Of a DNA stretch of 64,000 nt, positions 1 through 11,895 are shown piece by piece (the stretch's first letter is position 1; each line of letters begins with the position of its first letter). Source of the stretch: Rotaria sordida. Its lineage: Eukaryota; Rotifera; Eurotatoria; Philodinida; Philodinidae. Under the pieces are notes generated by a model, which was not told where the DNA came from, searched no databases, and saw only the letters and a program-made list of their open reading frames with translations. A program made the position numbers and the translations under genes. The stretch lies in NCBI GenBank assembly GCA_905250125.1, contig CAJNOL010000684.1, positions 47,629 through 111,628 on the forward strand. Reading direction: 5' to 3'.

Positions 1-22
1 ATGTTTTTCTCTTTCGATTAAG

Positions 23-3000
23 GATTCGAATGTATCTGGACTTGATGCGTCAACTATAACAAATAGTAAGAATTATTAATATTTCAAAAATTTGATTTAA
101 TTATTTCTTTAGATTTACGACTTTATATTTCACCATCAACTAGTCTTCTTGAAACAACGAATGATGATGCACAGTAAGAAATTATTTTATTTATCTAATT
201 TATTTAATTATTTAATGATAGACCGAATTCTGTCAATATATCAACAACAGAAATCGAAGAAAAAAATCAACTAACAGGTTCTATATTAATTTATACAAAA
301 TCTAATAAACTAATAATGATATATATGCCATTTACAGAATTCGATAATAAGCCAAAAGATGAACCAATGGATACAAGTGATGCACAAGCTTCATTAGGTA
401 GTGATGGTATTATTGATTCACAACCTACTTCTGCACTTATTATTGAATCTACTTCAGTTACTGAAAAATCTACAAAGGTTCAATCACCTAATCAAAGCAA
501 AGCCATTGTGAGTGTATTATTTTTCTTTTGTACGGATACAGTGACTCCAAAAATTCATCATTTTTGATTCAACAACGTCAATAGTAAGAAAAGCACAAAA
601 GTAATTTTTTTTTTCGTAATTTCCTACGGGAAAAAAAGAACTTTTGTATTGTTGCTTAAAATTGATGTAGCTCAATTAATAAATGTCGTAGAGAGTTTGG
701 GGACATGTGATTTTCTAGAGAATAAGTTGCTCTATCAAACGAAACTTTTATTTTAGGATTTTGATTGCTGAAAAACTAGCTTTGGGGAATACTGTAAAGG
801 ATTTCATTTCCTGTACATGTTTGTTGAAAACAAATTTCGCTATCCGAGTTATTACAGATAAAAAAATAAAATAAAATTTTGTATGATCAATTTTTGGAAT
901 CACTATATTTATAAATAAAAAACTTTAGATATCACCTGCTTCAAAAGCTTTGTATTCATTGAGTCAACCGGCAACAAATAAATTTGAAAGTATTCTTGCT
1001 AAATTAGTTGCTTCACCAGGACGACAAACAACTTCAACACATGAAAATGAAAATGAATCAAATATAACAATTGTAAGAAGTATTTGGTTTTGAATATTGT
1101 TTTTTTTTAAATGAATCTATAAAATCTATTTAGCGGGAAGAAGAAGAATTATTTATTAAAGAATATATATCAAAAGTAGCACGTCGTTATGCTGTTAAAG
1201 TTGATCAAAATGGACGAATTATATCACGTGAACTTCTTATTGAAGTAAGATTTTTGTTTTTCAAATATTTTTCCTTAAACAATGAAGAAAATATTTTGTT
1301 TTTTTTCTTTTTATTTTTGAATAGCGTACTGTTGAAGAAAACACAACTACTCGTATAGAATCATGGCCACCAGAAGAAAAAAAGAATCGTCGTTCAACTA
1401 CTAAAACTTCTCGAACTACGGAAACTAGTCGAAAAAAACCAACAAAATCAAATGTACCAAAACGAAAGACGAAAAGTTTGTAAGTATTAAAAGAACTTTC
1501 CGATGATCGTCAATTCTCGAGTAGAATTATCTTTTAAATTGTTACACTTCGGATAGAATAGTTCAAATGAATGGAGTTGCAAATGACTTGTGCAATGTCT
1601 AAGATCATGACAAGCACAAATTGCGTGAGATCTATTTGTCGATTAATGTCCTGAGTGGTTACAACTTTTCACTACCGAAGCTAATCAATATTTGCCAGAT
1701 ACTTTCGTAAAAAGAAAACAGAGATCATCTCAAATATATCACTTTCCATTTCTGTAACATGTTCTCATGTACAATAAATTACTCGAATTGGTTTTCACTT
1801 CTATATTTTTCTATAAATTAGCAGCTTGAAAAAGTAAAAATACTTTGAAAATGTCGAGATCTCATTAATCGCTGAACCGAGTACAAGTATGAGCTCAGAG
1901 TAGACGACGTAGATCTGTTAATATATCATTGAATCTGTACCTGAGATATGCATCAAATGATCCTTGAATAATCATTGACTATTTCATTTTGTTTTTCAGA
2001 AAACCAAGTTCAAATGTTGTTTCTCCTAAACGATCAAAAGCTGCTCAAAGGTAAATTAAGCATCTGATCTAATTGTCTTGAACTTATTTAGTTTTATTAG
2101 TGATGATGATGAAGTATCAAAAACAAATACAAATGATGATTCTACTGATGACGACGATGATGATGATGATGATGATGATGACGATACACCAACAGATGAT
2201 GTTAGTGGTGATGAATTTATACCAACATCAAAATATTCTACTGGAAAATCATTAACAAAAGGTTCACGAGTTTTTGCTAAATGGGTTGATGGTCATTTTT
2301 ATCCCGGTATTATTGGAAATAGTAATGGTGAAAAGTAAATTACAAAAAAAAAAAACAATATTTTTTTCTAACACTGAAGTTAATTTCTTTGCTTATAGAT
2401 ATATGATTGATTTTGATGATGGTGCTAAACGTTATGTTAAAGCAAATGAAATAATATCTCAAAGTTATTTAGAAGCTGATCAAAATGTTTTAGCACAAAC
2501 TCAAGATGGATATTTTGATAATGGAATTATAAAACGTTTAATTAAAAAGAAAAAAACTGGAAAATTAGGTTATGTTGTTGAAAAAGATGGAAAAGAAAAA
2601 TGGTATCCATTACGTTTTATTTCATTAACTCATGAACAAGCTGAACATTTACCAATAGTTAATAATAATAATAATAATAATAATACCGAAGGTAATTCAT
2701 TTTCTAGATTAATCATTTGAATAAATAATTTTGTCTTTTGTTTTTGTTTTTTAGTATCAACAAATATTGTTCAAGGAAAACGTAAACGAACATTAACAGT
2801 ACCTCAATCACCAAATAAAAAAACTAAAAGTTCAATTTTTCCATCACCAAATAAAAATCAACGAACGAGTAAGATAATTGATTCATAGTTATATTTGACT
2901 TTTCTTTTTCTAAAATCAATTCTAGCATATACACCAACACGTCAAACAAAATTATTTAATACGATGTATTTTCTTCTTACGGGTTTCAATGGTAGAATAT

Positions 3001-3493
3001 CGTTATATTTCTTCGTTGTTTTTTTTTTTTTGTATTGAAAAGTTTTCTTTTTAGATTCAATAGATATGCGACATAAAGTTCAAGATTCAATTGAAAGTCA
3101 TGGTGGAAGAGTAATTGAAAAAATGCCAGCTGCTGTATGAATAAAACATTAATCATATCTATAATTTTGTTTTCATACTGTTTTTGTTTCTATTAGAATC
3201 GACGTGATAATGTTTATTTAATATCTGATGTAGCACGTAAAACAGCGAAATTTCTCGATGCAAAAAAATTAAATATTCCTTGTGTAAATTATGAATGGAT
3301 TAATGAATCTATTGAAAAAGTAAAAAAAAAAAAAAACAAGATTTGAATGAATATTATAATGATTAAAAAATTAATAATAATAATTTTTTTGTTTTAGGGT
3401 GAAATTCAAGATTGGGAGACACATAAATTAGTTTTACTTGAAAAAGAAACGAAAACAAATAATGATAACATCGATGAAGATCAAGAAGATTAG
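23..3493 (+). CDS. TP53BP1: 53BP1-like DNA damage response protein (tandem Tudor plus one BRCT), 3' part
   Basis: Fifteen exons are visible: 23-65, 113-173, 222-277, 338-507, 929-1072, 1134-1244, 1325-1479, 2000-2050, 2092-2334, 2399-2691, 2755-2868, 2926-2991, 3055-3134, 3197-3319, 3398-3493. Phases agree throughout, giving 601 C-terminal residues; the 5' end lies outside the window. An Asp-rich tract (2140-2180) precedes a Tudor module with FAKWVDGHFYPGII and IDFDDGAKRYV, then a second barrel ending in KWYPLRFISL. This is the tandem Tudor fold that in 53BP1 reads H4K20me2 at double-strand breaks. A basic linker follows, then a BRCT repeat (MYFLLTGF ... IPCVNYEWINESI). Vertebrate 53BP1 has two BRCTs; here the protein stops after the first, with an acidic tail. 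The first half is low-complexity and poorly conserved, as in the family. Introns 508-928 and 1480-1999 are much longer than the others. Confidence 0.85.
531..915. repeat. Foldback element inside a 53BP1 intron
   Basis: The left end (about 531-567, containing GTGACTCCAAAAATT) is repeated in inverted orientation at the right end (about 880-915, containing AATTTTTGGAATCAC). Weaker inverted similarity continues inward through T-rich stretches. The element takes up nearly all of the 421-nt intron 508-928; the remainder is about the size of a normal short intron of this genome. No coding capacity. Ends are approximate. Confidence 0.55.
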
Positions 3494-4120
3494 TAATATA
3501 TACTATGTCAGATCTATTTTATTTGTTGTGCAGATAGATACAAATTAGTTATATATTCTCTTTATATTTTTCTGTATGTTGTAACATATTCGTTAGGATA
3601 TGAAGTTAAAATAAATGATAGAATATACTTAATAATTAATTTTGATTATATATTTAAAAAAGGGTATTCTTGAAAATCGTTTTGTTTTATATATCTACTC
3701 TCCAAACATTGCTCTTTCAAACAAAAAAAAATGTTGAAGTCAATCTGATGTTACATTGTTGATAAAATAGATTTCGATATTCTTTCAAAGACTTTTGCAT
3801 GGTTTATTAATTAAAAGAAAATTTTCTTTGTGATTATCATCTTTGAAAGGACTCTTATAAAAAGTACGCATTCTTATTGTGTATTTTATCATTGTTTTTG
3901 TTATTTCTAATAAAACTTTTGTTATCTGATAAAGTTTGATAGAGGAATGTTCTAAATGACTTCATAAAAAAAAAGTCATGTACAATTGAAAAATGACATC
4001 TACCGACTCAAATTAAAACTCTTCGACTTCTGAATCATCAAATCTCCAATGATAAATATTATTATGTAAGAAAATTAATTTAAATAGAAATTTTTCTTTA
4101 CTCTTATTATTAATTTAATT
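3494..4120. other. Intergenic, 3' flank of the 53BP1-like gene
   Basis: AT-rich with no supported open frame. Several AATAAA-like hexamers lie downstream of the stop, compatible with polyadenylation of the upstream gene. Confidence 0.4.
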
Positions 4121-5073
4121 ATGAGTGGTTTAAGAAAATCACTACCTATACATAAACCGATAACAACAATAGATCAAAATCTTGAAGATGGAGACGACGA
4201 AAAAGTATTTGTTACATCAAAATATAAAAAAATGATTCCACCAATAGTATTAACTAAATGTCCATTAACGGACGATTATGATGCGCAAGAAACAATCACA
4301 CTAAAAAAACAGACAAAAGAAAAAAATCATCAACAAAGAAAGCTATTACAAAATCAAAAGGTAAAAGACTGAGAAACCAAATAATCTAAGTAATGATGAA
4401 AATGCAACACTATTTAATGGTACTTATAGTCTAACGATAAAAACTATAATTAATAATGAAGTTGAAGTAAAATTAACAAGTGATGAAGTTACTGAAATTC
4501 AAGGAAAACGAAAAAAAATCTGAATTCTAAAGAGCATTAATTAGAACTTCAATTAAAACGTGTATTTAAAAAAAATTTTTACAAAACCATACACATCATA
4601 TTGTTTGTAATGTTGACCATGGTCTTTGATTTAATAGAAACATATATAAATAATCAAGAATTACGTTCGCTTATGTTTTCATGATTGGACGAATCAATAA
4701 TAAAAATACTTATTTATAATAGTAAAACAACAAATATAAATGATATGCATCAACTTGTCAAAAGTATTTTAGTGAAATTATTATTCTTATTCATAAATCA
4801 TCCATTAATGAAGAAGAAAATCAACCAATAACGATGAAAAAATTATTTCAAGCTATGATTGAGCAGCTTACAAATACTTTATCACCAATACAAGTTAATC
4901 TTATTCTTTGCCTATCGAATAGTCTAGCCATGAAAAGGGTGGTCAATAGCAGTTGGAACACATTTATATTCTTTTTTTGCAACGATATTTTGATCAATAA
5001 AACAAAATGTGGCAGAATGGTTAGTTTCAAGCAGTTACTTCCAATCAAATACGATGCCAAACTATCTCAGTAA
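4121..5073 (+). pseudogene. Decayed coding region of unknown family
   Basis: An open frame beginning MSGLRKSLPIHKPI runs to about 4330. Coding-like sequence then continues in other frames: NGTYSLTIKTIINNEVEV near 4419-4475, and a Leu-rich stretch with DLIETYINNQELRSL near 4627-4670. Stops and shifts interrupt each piece, and no donor/acceptor pairs rescue one continuous frame. The codon choice resembles neighbouring genes, which suggests a former gene. I do not recognise the family. It could instead be a fast-evolving gene whose introns I failed to place. Confidence 0.4.
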
Positions 5074-5192
5074 TAATTGACACCTAAAAATCTTTCGCAA
5101 AGCTTTCAATTACACTGTCAATTATTAGTATTTTTCTGTTTATTTTGTATACAAATATATATATATATATATATAATGATTAAAACAATTCA

Positions 5193-7557
5193 TTAAATTT
5201 CAATTCTATCAAAATCACTGTTTTCTTGAATCCAATCAATATAATTTGATACTCGTGTATAAATGCCCGGTTTCATTGGACTAGCACATTGTTCACCATA
5301 AGAAACAATACCATCAATACTATAATATAATATATTTGATAAATTTCGTTGAATATATAAGCCACCACCACTATCACCTTGACATGTATCACGTTCTCCA
5401 TTCAAATCACCACAACATATTTGTGTATTCCAATTTTTTTTTGTTGATGGTGCAACATTAGTACAAAATTCGTTGGGATATATAGTTAGATTAACTTGTC
5501 TAAGAATAGATGAGCCTGAAAAAAAAAAAGAATCAAGGAATATAAACATTAATGAATATTTTTCTTTTTTTTTTCGACAACTTTCACCTTTATTTGCACC
5601 TGGAAAAGTATCACCAAAACCAACAACAATACCTATTGTATTTATTTCAGATAATAAATAAGGTAAACAAGCAAATTGAACTTTAGGTGATGGTCGTAGA
5701 TAGTCTTCAAGTTTAAGAATTGCAATATCATTAAGTAAATGTCTATCATTATAAAATGGATGCTTAGAAAAAAAAGAATTATATAGATATATTATTATCA
5801 ATATATTTGTTAATTTTTATTTTATCTTACTAGAATTACTTGAAGAACTTTTACAATACGTCGTTCAGTTGCTTTTCGTCGATCATATAAACCTACACTA
5901 ACTTCTAACGTCTAAATAAAAATTGAACATATAAATATTGTCTAATGAATAAACCTACACTTTCGATATTTGAATAATATTTATTCCAGACAATAGAAAC
6001 TGCAAATGTTTTATAATCGAATCTAAAAGATAAGATTTTTAACCATTGAAAAGTTTCAGTTTAATATCATGTAATCTGTATAATGTTTACAAAGATATTT
6101 TCATAGAATATTCGATCGTTTAGTCTGCATCTATTTCTTCAATGGTGAAAGAATTCTTCTAACTAAATCTTTCTAGAAAAATTCTTGGAGATTCCGAATA
6201 GAATTCCTCAGAGATCTGCAAGGACTTCATAAAAATTTGGGAATGAACTCAGGAGAAATACGTAAAAATAGTAAGAAGTCCTTAAATATCTTATGGATAC
6301 TAGAATTGACTCCTATATTCGTTGGTATAATAATTTGAAGTTTCTTTGCATTCTTATAAATTGGAATTTATCTGATGGACAAAAAAAAAGAATTTTAGTT
6401 TTTCCAAGAATTCGTTCCGCCAGAGTCTCTGCCAATGCTTTATCTTAGTAGAATAGTGAGTGACTCGTTTTAAAAGTTAGTTCATGTCAAAATAATGACT
6501 AGATGTTCGAAAAGTGCAAGCAGAAAAAGGAAATATCCTGGACAAAGAAAATTCTATCTTATGAATCTTCGCTGTCTAATATAATTCTACAGTCGCAAAG
6601 CTGAACAATGAATAAGCTGTTACATTCCTTTATAAATTTCTTGGATAATCATTAAGGGAACTTACGTATCACCGGCTGTTTTCAAACAATGCGCCTAAAA
6701 AATAGTTATTTTATAGTTTTCAAACGATTCACATATTAGAACAGACCGCAGTTAAAATTGTCTTATGATTAATTAATGTTCCTCCACACATCCACGATGC
6801 TGAAATCTAAATAATATAAAAACAGATATAGATATTTGTTTTTTTGAAATTTCGATTTATGAATTATTACTAAACAAGATCTATTATTTAGTGTAACTAT
6901 TCTCTTATATTGTTGTCGAATAAGAACAGCAAACGGCCAACTATATTCACTAGCTTCTACTCCACCAATAATACGAGCATTCGGTCGAGTATACGTTATT
7001 CCACATTCTGCAAAAACAAAAAAATAAAAAATAATTAATACATCTTGTAGTTGAATTGGAAAACTATTATTGAATTACCATCACAAACTGTTCGACCATT
7101 ACCAGCAGTATTAGAATCACAAATACATTGTCCTTTGAATAGTGATCGATTGATGCATCCTGTCGCTCGTGAATGACATTTTATAAAGAGACATGGTTCT
7201 AAGAAAATATTGAAATTGATTAAAAAAAAATATTTTATTATTAATAATCAAAAAAAAAACACAATTAAATAGATCATATTGAAATATATAATAATTAAAC
7301 TATCACATCATCGATAAATATTTGTTAACTTTACTTTACTATTAAGTTGTAATAATTAGTTAATAACATACTTATACTAGCAAGTACAATCAATATTATG
7401 GTTGTTACAAGTAATATTGTAAAAATAACAAATATAACAATAATAAATCGTCTCTTACTTCAATAAAAACAAACAAGATTCTTAAGTATTTTATTAAATT
7501 TTTCTTTTACTTTGAACAATGATCGCAGATAGATGATGAATGTGATATATTGAACAT
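5193..7557 (-). CDS. Type II transmembrane trypsin-like serine protease
   Basis: Ten exons (transcript order): 7557-7511, 7457-7372, 7198-7079, 7007-6871, 6806-6747, 6694-6666, 6022-5959, 5911-5831, 5762-5588, 5515-5193, giving 373 aa with consistent phases. A short cytoplasmic N-terminus with a KRR stop-transfer cluster precedes one membrane span (about residues 20-42, VIFVIFTILLV). A Cys-rich EGF-like stem follows (CHSRATGC ... GQCICD), then an S1 peptidase domain opening RIIGGVEASEYSWPF. His is in TAAHC (joined across an intron), Asp in LLNDIAILKL and Ser in CQGDSGGG. Asp six residues before the Ser predicts cleavage after Arg/Lys. The topology resembles TMPRSS/enteropeptidase-type proteases acting at the cell surface. 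One donor is unusual (GTCTGT after exon 5). An acceptor-like TTTTAG lies 7 nt before the ATG. Intron 6023-6665 is long and unexplained. Confidence 0.85.
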
Positions 7558-9080
7558 TTGATTCTAAAATAGATAAGAAAAAATCTATTATCTTTTGTAA
7601 ATTTTTCTTTATTTATTTACATTCATTTCATTGACATAAAAATTTCGAATGTGTGAATGGAAAAAAAAATAATATACATTACAATCTCATCATTCACTTG
7701 TTGATATAATGTTGAACAAAATTAAGCTTACGATCGTTGTAGAAGAAACAAAGATAAGTGCTGTGCGACGACATTCAAATCAAGGATATAATGACGACAA
7801 AGACATGAGGAAAAAATGAATAAAGAATATGAGAAAAGGAGAAGAAAAAAAAGAAACTCATAATGTCTTTAGTAAATTGTCTCACACTCATAACGGGCTT
7901 CCTTTTTATTTCTTTGAAAAACGATTCAAGTAGAATTGTTCGTAGTAATGTATATTTATTATATATACGTTCATTGATAGGTAAAGTTAATGATTGTCCT
8001 TCGTCGTTCAGTCAAACGAATATGAATGAATATCATTATATGGACATTTGTCATTACGTAGAATAAGTACTTCAATCTTCAACTTTTTATAAATGAGAAT
8101 CAGTCAATTTTTAATGATTAATGATGTTAAAAAATGTCTGTTTTCTAAAAGAATTTAATTATCATTAATAAACTGTCTTTGAAAAACTTGAAGATATTGT
8201 GCCATCATGTAAAAATCAAACATAGATTAAAATAGATGTTTAGGTGGTGGTCAAGTTTCATTATTGTTTTGAACTATTTATATTTTAAAAGTGACAAAAT
8301 CTCATCAAATCTAAGAGTAATTGTACGCTTCCATTATGTTATATGTTTTTGTTGACAATTCTACAAAAGAAAAGTCTCATATGATAGTAAATGAGATTGA
8401 AATGTATTATTTCTCAAATAATAATACTAATAAAAAGAAAAGATAACCTTTTCGATGATGTTACTATATACTATACACAAAAAGTATTTATCTAATCGAA
8501 CCAAGTAACGAAGAAATCTGTGCATTTCATTTTTCTTCTTTGTTAATAATCATTCATCATCAGTGCTAGTCAATTTTATTATACTTGTCACAATGATGAT
8601 CTAACAAAAGTTAAAACCTTAATATCATCAATGATTACATAAAAAATCAATCATATATAGAATTAAATGTTACCATTGCTACTCATGTTACAGAATTTTT
8701 TGGTTATATCGGTATAGTTTGTCTTCTTGAACAAGATGATCAGTGGTTTATCCAGATATTCTCTTCCAGAAGGGTGAACACCTTTTTTTAGGAACATACA
8801 CTTATAGTACGGGGTATAATAATTATAATCCCAAACTTCAGAAGAGTGCTGCCCTCAACGATAAACGTAATCAGTAGAATAGATTCGAAAAACTATGCTT
8901 GCGCGAAGAAAAAGCACTGGACATCATTCAGTTCTTTGAAAAGACTATCATTTTCCCATGCAGTAATAGTGGCAAGATCGCTTGCATGCTTTTGAACTAT
9001 TTTTTACTACCTTAAATTTTATTTTTGTGATCAACATTTACCAAGTTTGTTTTATGTGATTCACAAACAAAAAATACTTA
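7558..9080. other. Intergenic, no supported gene
   Basis: AT-rich. Short open frames here (for example 7863-8066) have no exon context, no recognisable motif and no neighbouring splice sites. I see nothing else supportable. Confidence 0.5.
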
Positions 9081-9700
9081 CGAGGAAACATTCTCAAGTG
9101 ATTCGGTCCGTTTGTTCTCATATTTTACTAATATGTAGGAGATCACTGGAGTAGCGTAACGTCTAAAAGTTTTCTGATCATGCTTAGATTTGGTAGAGGT
9201 AACAACTTTTTAGTAGATTCGTCCTGCAGAAGTCCAATTTTCGAAAAAAATTATATTTGGGAATTTCGATCCGAAACTTTGTACACATGTCTGTCTCGAT
9301 TAGACTATTTCATATACAGAGTTTCATCAGTCTTGGATATCTCATAGTCAAGATATGGACTTCTCAACATATCCACGCTTATCTTCAATTGCTGTCAAAG
9401 ATAGAAATATATTGAGAAAGCCATGCCTTGGCCATGAGATGGTCAAAAATGATGAAACTTTGTATTGAAATAGTCTAATCAAGACCTTTATGTCTACAAA
9501 GTTTCAGATCGAAATTCATACATATATTGTTTTTTCAAAAAAACTAGATTCCTTTAAAATGAATCTATTAAAAAGTCGCTACCGTGACCAAATCTAAGCA
9601 AGAGCAGGAAACCTTTAGAGGTCACACTACTCTAGTAGTCTCCTACAGACCGGTAAAATATGAAGACAAACAGAGCGGACCATTTGGGAATGCTTCCTCG
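9081..9700. mobile_element. Foldback (MITE-like) element, family A copy 1
   Basis: This is a 620-bp palindromic unit. The left end reads CGAGGAAACATTCTCAAG and the right end, read inverted, CGAGGAAGCATTCCCAAA. Inverted similarity continues inward for well over 100 bp per arm (ATATTTTACTAATATGTAGG against ATATTTTACCGGTCTGTAGG; GCTTAGATTTGGT in both arms) and resumes in the core around GAAACTTTG. There is no coding capacity, so it is non-autonomous. A second diverged copy lies at 54106-54672. Confidence 0.8.
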
Positions 9701-11184
9701 CCACTGCTGAATGATTGCACAATAACACATTCGACCTAATGAAACCCATCAGTGTGTTCCCCTATATTTTAATAAAAAAACTTAATAGAAAAACACTTTC
9801 TTTGCCTTTTTTCTCAGGTAGGAGGTTACACGTAATGTGTCATCTGCTCTGCCTTCGCTATTATTGGAATGATGTATTGCATAGTATGATGCTTCTCATT
9901 AGAATTCGATATTGGAATTCGATTCTGTTTTATTTCATGCTTGTAAATTGACATCATCATCAGTAATGTCGTCCGCAGCACTTGACGATTCAAATTCCAT
10001 CTAGGCAAAATCATTGTCTAAACCATTCATTACACTCAGTGAGTTATCATTGTCGCTGTCTCCTACATTAGTTTCATCAATCGGCATATAATTCATAGCA
10101 AAATTTATCTGAAAAGCAACGCAAATATACGTATCTCAACATCATAAAAGGAGTTTATATTGTTTGAAACACGTCAATGGCATATATTTTGAATTGGAGT
10201 CAGATAATCTGAAGAAATTGCGTAGTATATTATAATAAAATTAGAATATGATAGAGAGTATTGTAGAGATAGTCGAATAGCCACCACTTTTTCTTTCGAT
10301 TTTCTTTCTCCTTCTTTCCTTCTTTTGAAGAAAAACAGTTGTTTTTAGACACACGATAGAATAGAGCCAAAGAGACGACAAAGAAAAGAAAACAAAAGAT
10401 AAAGTAATCGGGATTTCGCCTATTCTATTTCATTCCAACTGCGCAATACGCCAGAGAAAGAGAACAACAAAATTGATAGATCATACAGTTCGTCGAGAAA
10501 GGGAACTGTCCATGTGCTGTAACAAACAGAAAAGAAAATCCAACGAGCCAGCACAGAATAAAAAGGCAAACGAGCGCATTTGTCGAAAGAAAAATGCACA
10601 CGAAAATGAACCTGTTACAGCTACTCTCTAATAAAATCGAACCAGATTGAATATAATACTAAGCACATATTGTAAAAAGCGATTGATTCTTATAGTTCAA
10701 CATATTTTCTGTATACTAATATGTCTATCCAAGTTTTTATGAGGATCTAATCAAATCATCAGAAAACTTTAACTGAGTGACGGAAGAGGAAAGAGACAAT
10801 TCTTTCGGGTTCCGTACTTTCATCCGATTGTTAGCCAGTGATGAAGCCAGTTTTTCTCTATATCGATAGATTAACATTACATATCGTGGTTTAGCTTAGT
10901 GCACATTAAACAAGATTGACACATGAACAAAACGTTTTTATTTCTAATTAGAGATCGTAAATGAAATAAACATTTTACATCAAAATATTACTGTAGTCAT
11001 CGAATAAAATCATTGTTCTTTTGTCTTACATATATAAAATGCGCCTTGACAAAAAGAATAAAAAGTTTTATTGTCAAAAAATTTCATGATACAATATCAC
11101 GTACATACAAGTTTTCTGTTATTTTTTAACTATTTTGTAAAATGAAAAACTATTCCATTTCGTTATATACTTAACAAATAATAA
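9701..11184. other. Intergenic, no supported gene
   Basis: Contains only short ORFs without motifs. A pyrimidine/purine-biased patch lies at about 10285-10340. No structural RNA or repeat was recognised. Confidence 0.45.
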
Positions 11185-11895
11185 TTAAATTCTATCTTTA
11201 ATTGCATCAAAGATCAATGTTGCCATACGATCATATCCAGCAGCTGTCAAATGAATAGTATCATCCCAAATTTGTTCTCGTTCTTTATTGTCGTCTACAG
11301 AATGATAAGGTATACCTTTGTCAAGATCCACTAGATACACTCGATTTTGATCATTAGCATTAGCCACATAATCTCGAATCATTCTATTCAATTCTTGTCT
11401 ATTTTTATCTCTAGCATGTGTTGGTGAATCATGTGCATTTTCAATAACAGTCATTGCTACCAACTTAGCTTTTGATTGTACACGATTAAGACACATCTCA
11501 TACATTGGCTCTAAACCTTTCTTAAAAATATCTTCAGCCGATGAACTCGAACCCAAATCATTGGTACCACCCAGTATAATAATCCAGTCGTAGGATACAT
11601 TGTTTTCAAGCAGCCTACGAAGTCTTTTAACCATGCTAGGTACAACCCGTTCACCACTTACACCTTGTTGATGTATCTTTACAGGAATGTTGGCTGAGTC
11701 GAACAAATTTGTTAGATGTGTTGCATATGGATGAAAAGCTAGACCATAACGATAATACCCTTCTGTAAGAGAATCACCAAAAGCAAGAATATGTAGTGGT
11801 TGTTGTTGTTGTTGTCCGTTTTTCGAAAGCATTACAAGTAAAACGATACACGTGAATAAAAGACCAATACAAATGTATGCTTGATAATGTTGCAT
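11185..11895 (-). CDS. Membrane-anchored SGNH/GDSL-type hydrolase, single exon
   Basis: An uninterrupted 236-aa frame from the ATG at 11895; the open frame extends a little upstream without an ATG. An N-terminal hydrophobic anchor (about residues 5-24, YICIGLLFTCIVLLVML) is followed by a short Gln run and an SGNH fold. Block I is ILAFGDSLTEG (nucleophile Ser), block III is ILGGTNDLG (oxyanion Asn), and the C-terminal Asp/His pair lies in WDDTIHLTAAGYD. These residues predict an esterase, lipase or acetyl-hydrolase acting in the secretory lumen or extracellularly; the substrate cannot be inferred. It is one of few intronless genes here, and the closest-looking domain arrangements are bacterial or protist, so horizontal origin or retroposition is possible but unproven. 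Confidence 0.82.
   Translation of the reverse strand: MQHYQAYICIGLLFTCIVLLVMLSKNGQQQQQPLHILAFGDSLTEGYYRYGLAFHPYATHLTNLFDSANIPVKIHQQGVSGERVVPSMVKRLRRLLENNVSYDWIIILGGTNDLGSSSSAEDIFKKGLEPMYEMCLNRVQSKAKLVAMTVIENAHDSPTHARDKNRQELNRMIRDYVANANDQNRVYLVDLDKGIPYHSVDDNKEREQIWDDTIHLTAAGYDRMATLIFDAIKDRI

Noticed and set aside
1480-1999. Foldback element in the second long 53BP1 intron
   Set aside because: Comparing both ends of the intron in inverted orientation gave no convincing pairing, unlike intron 508-928.
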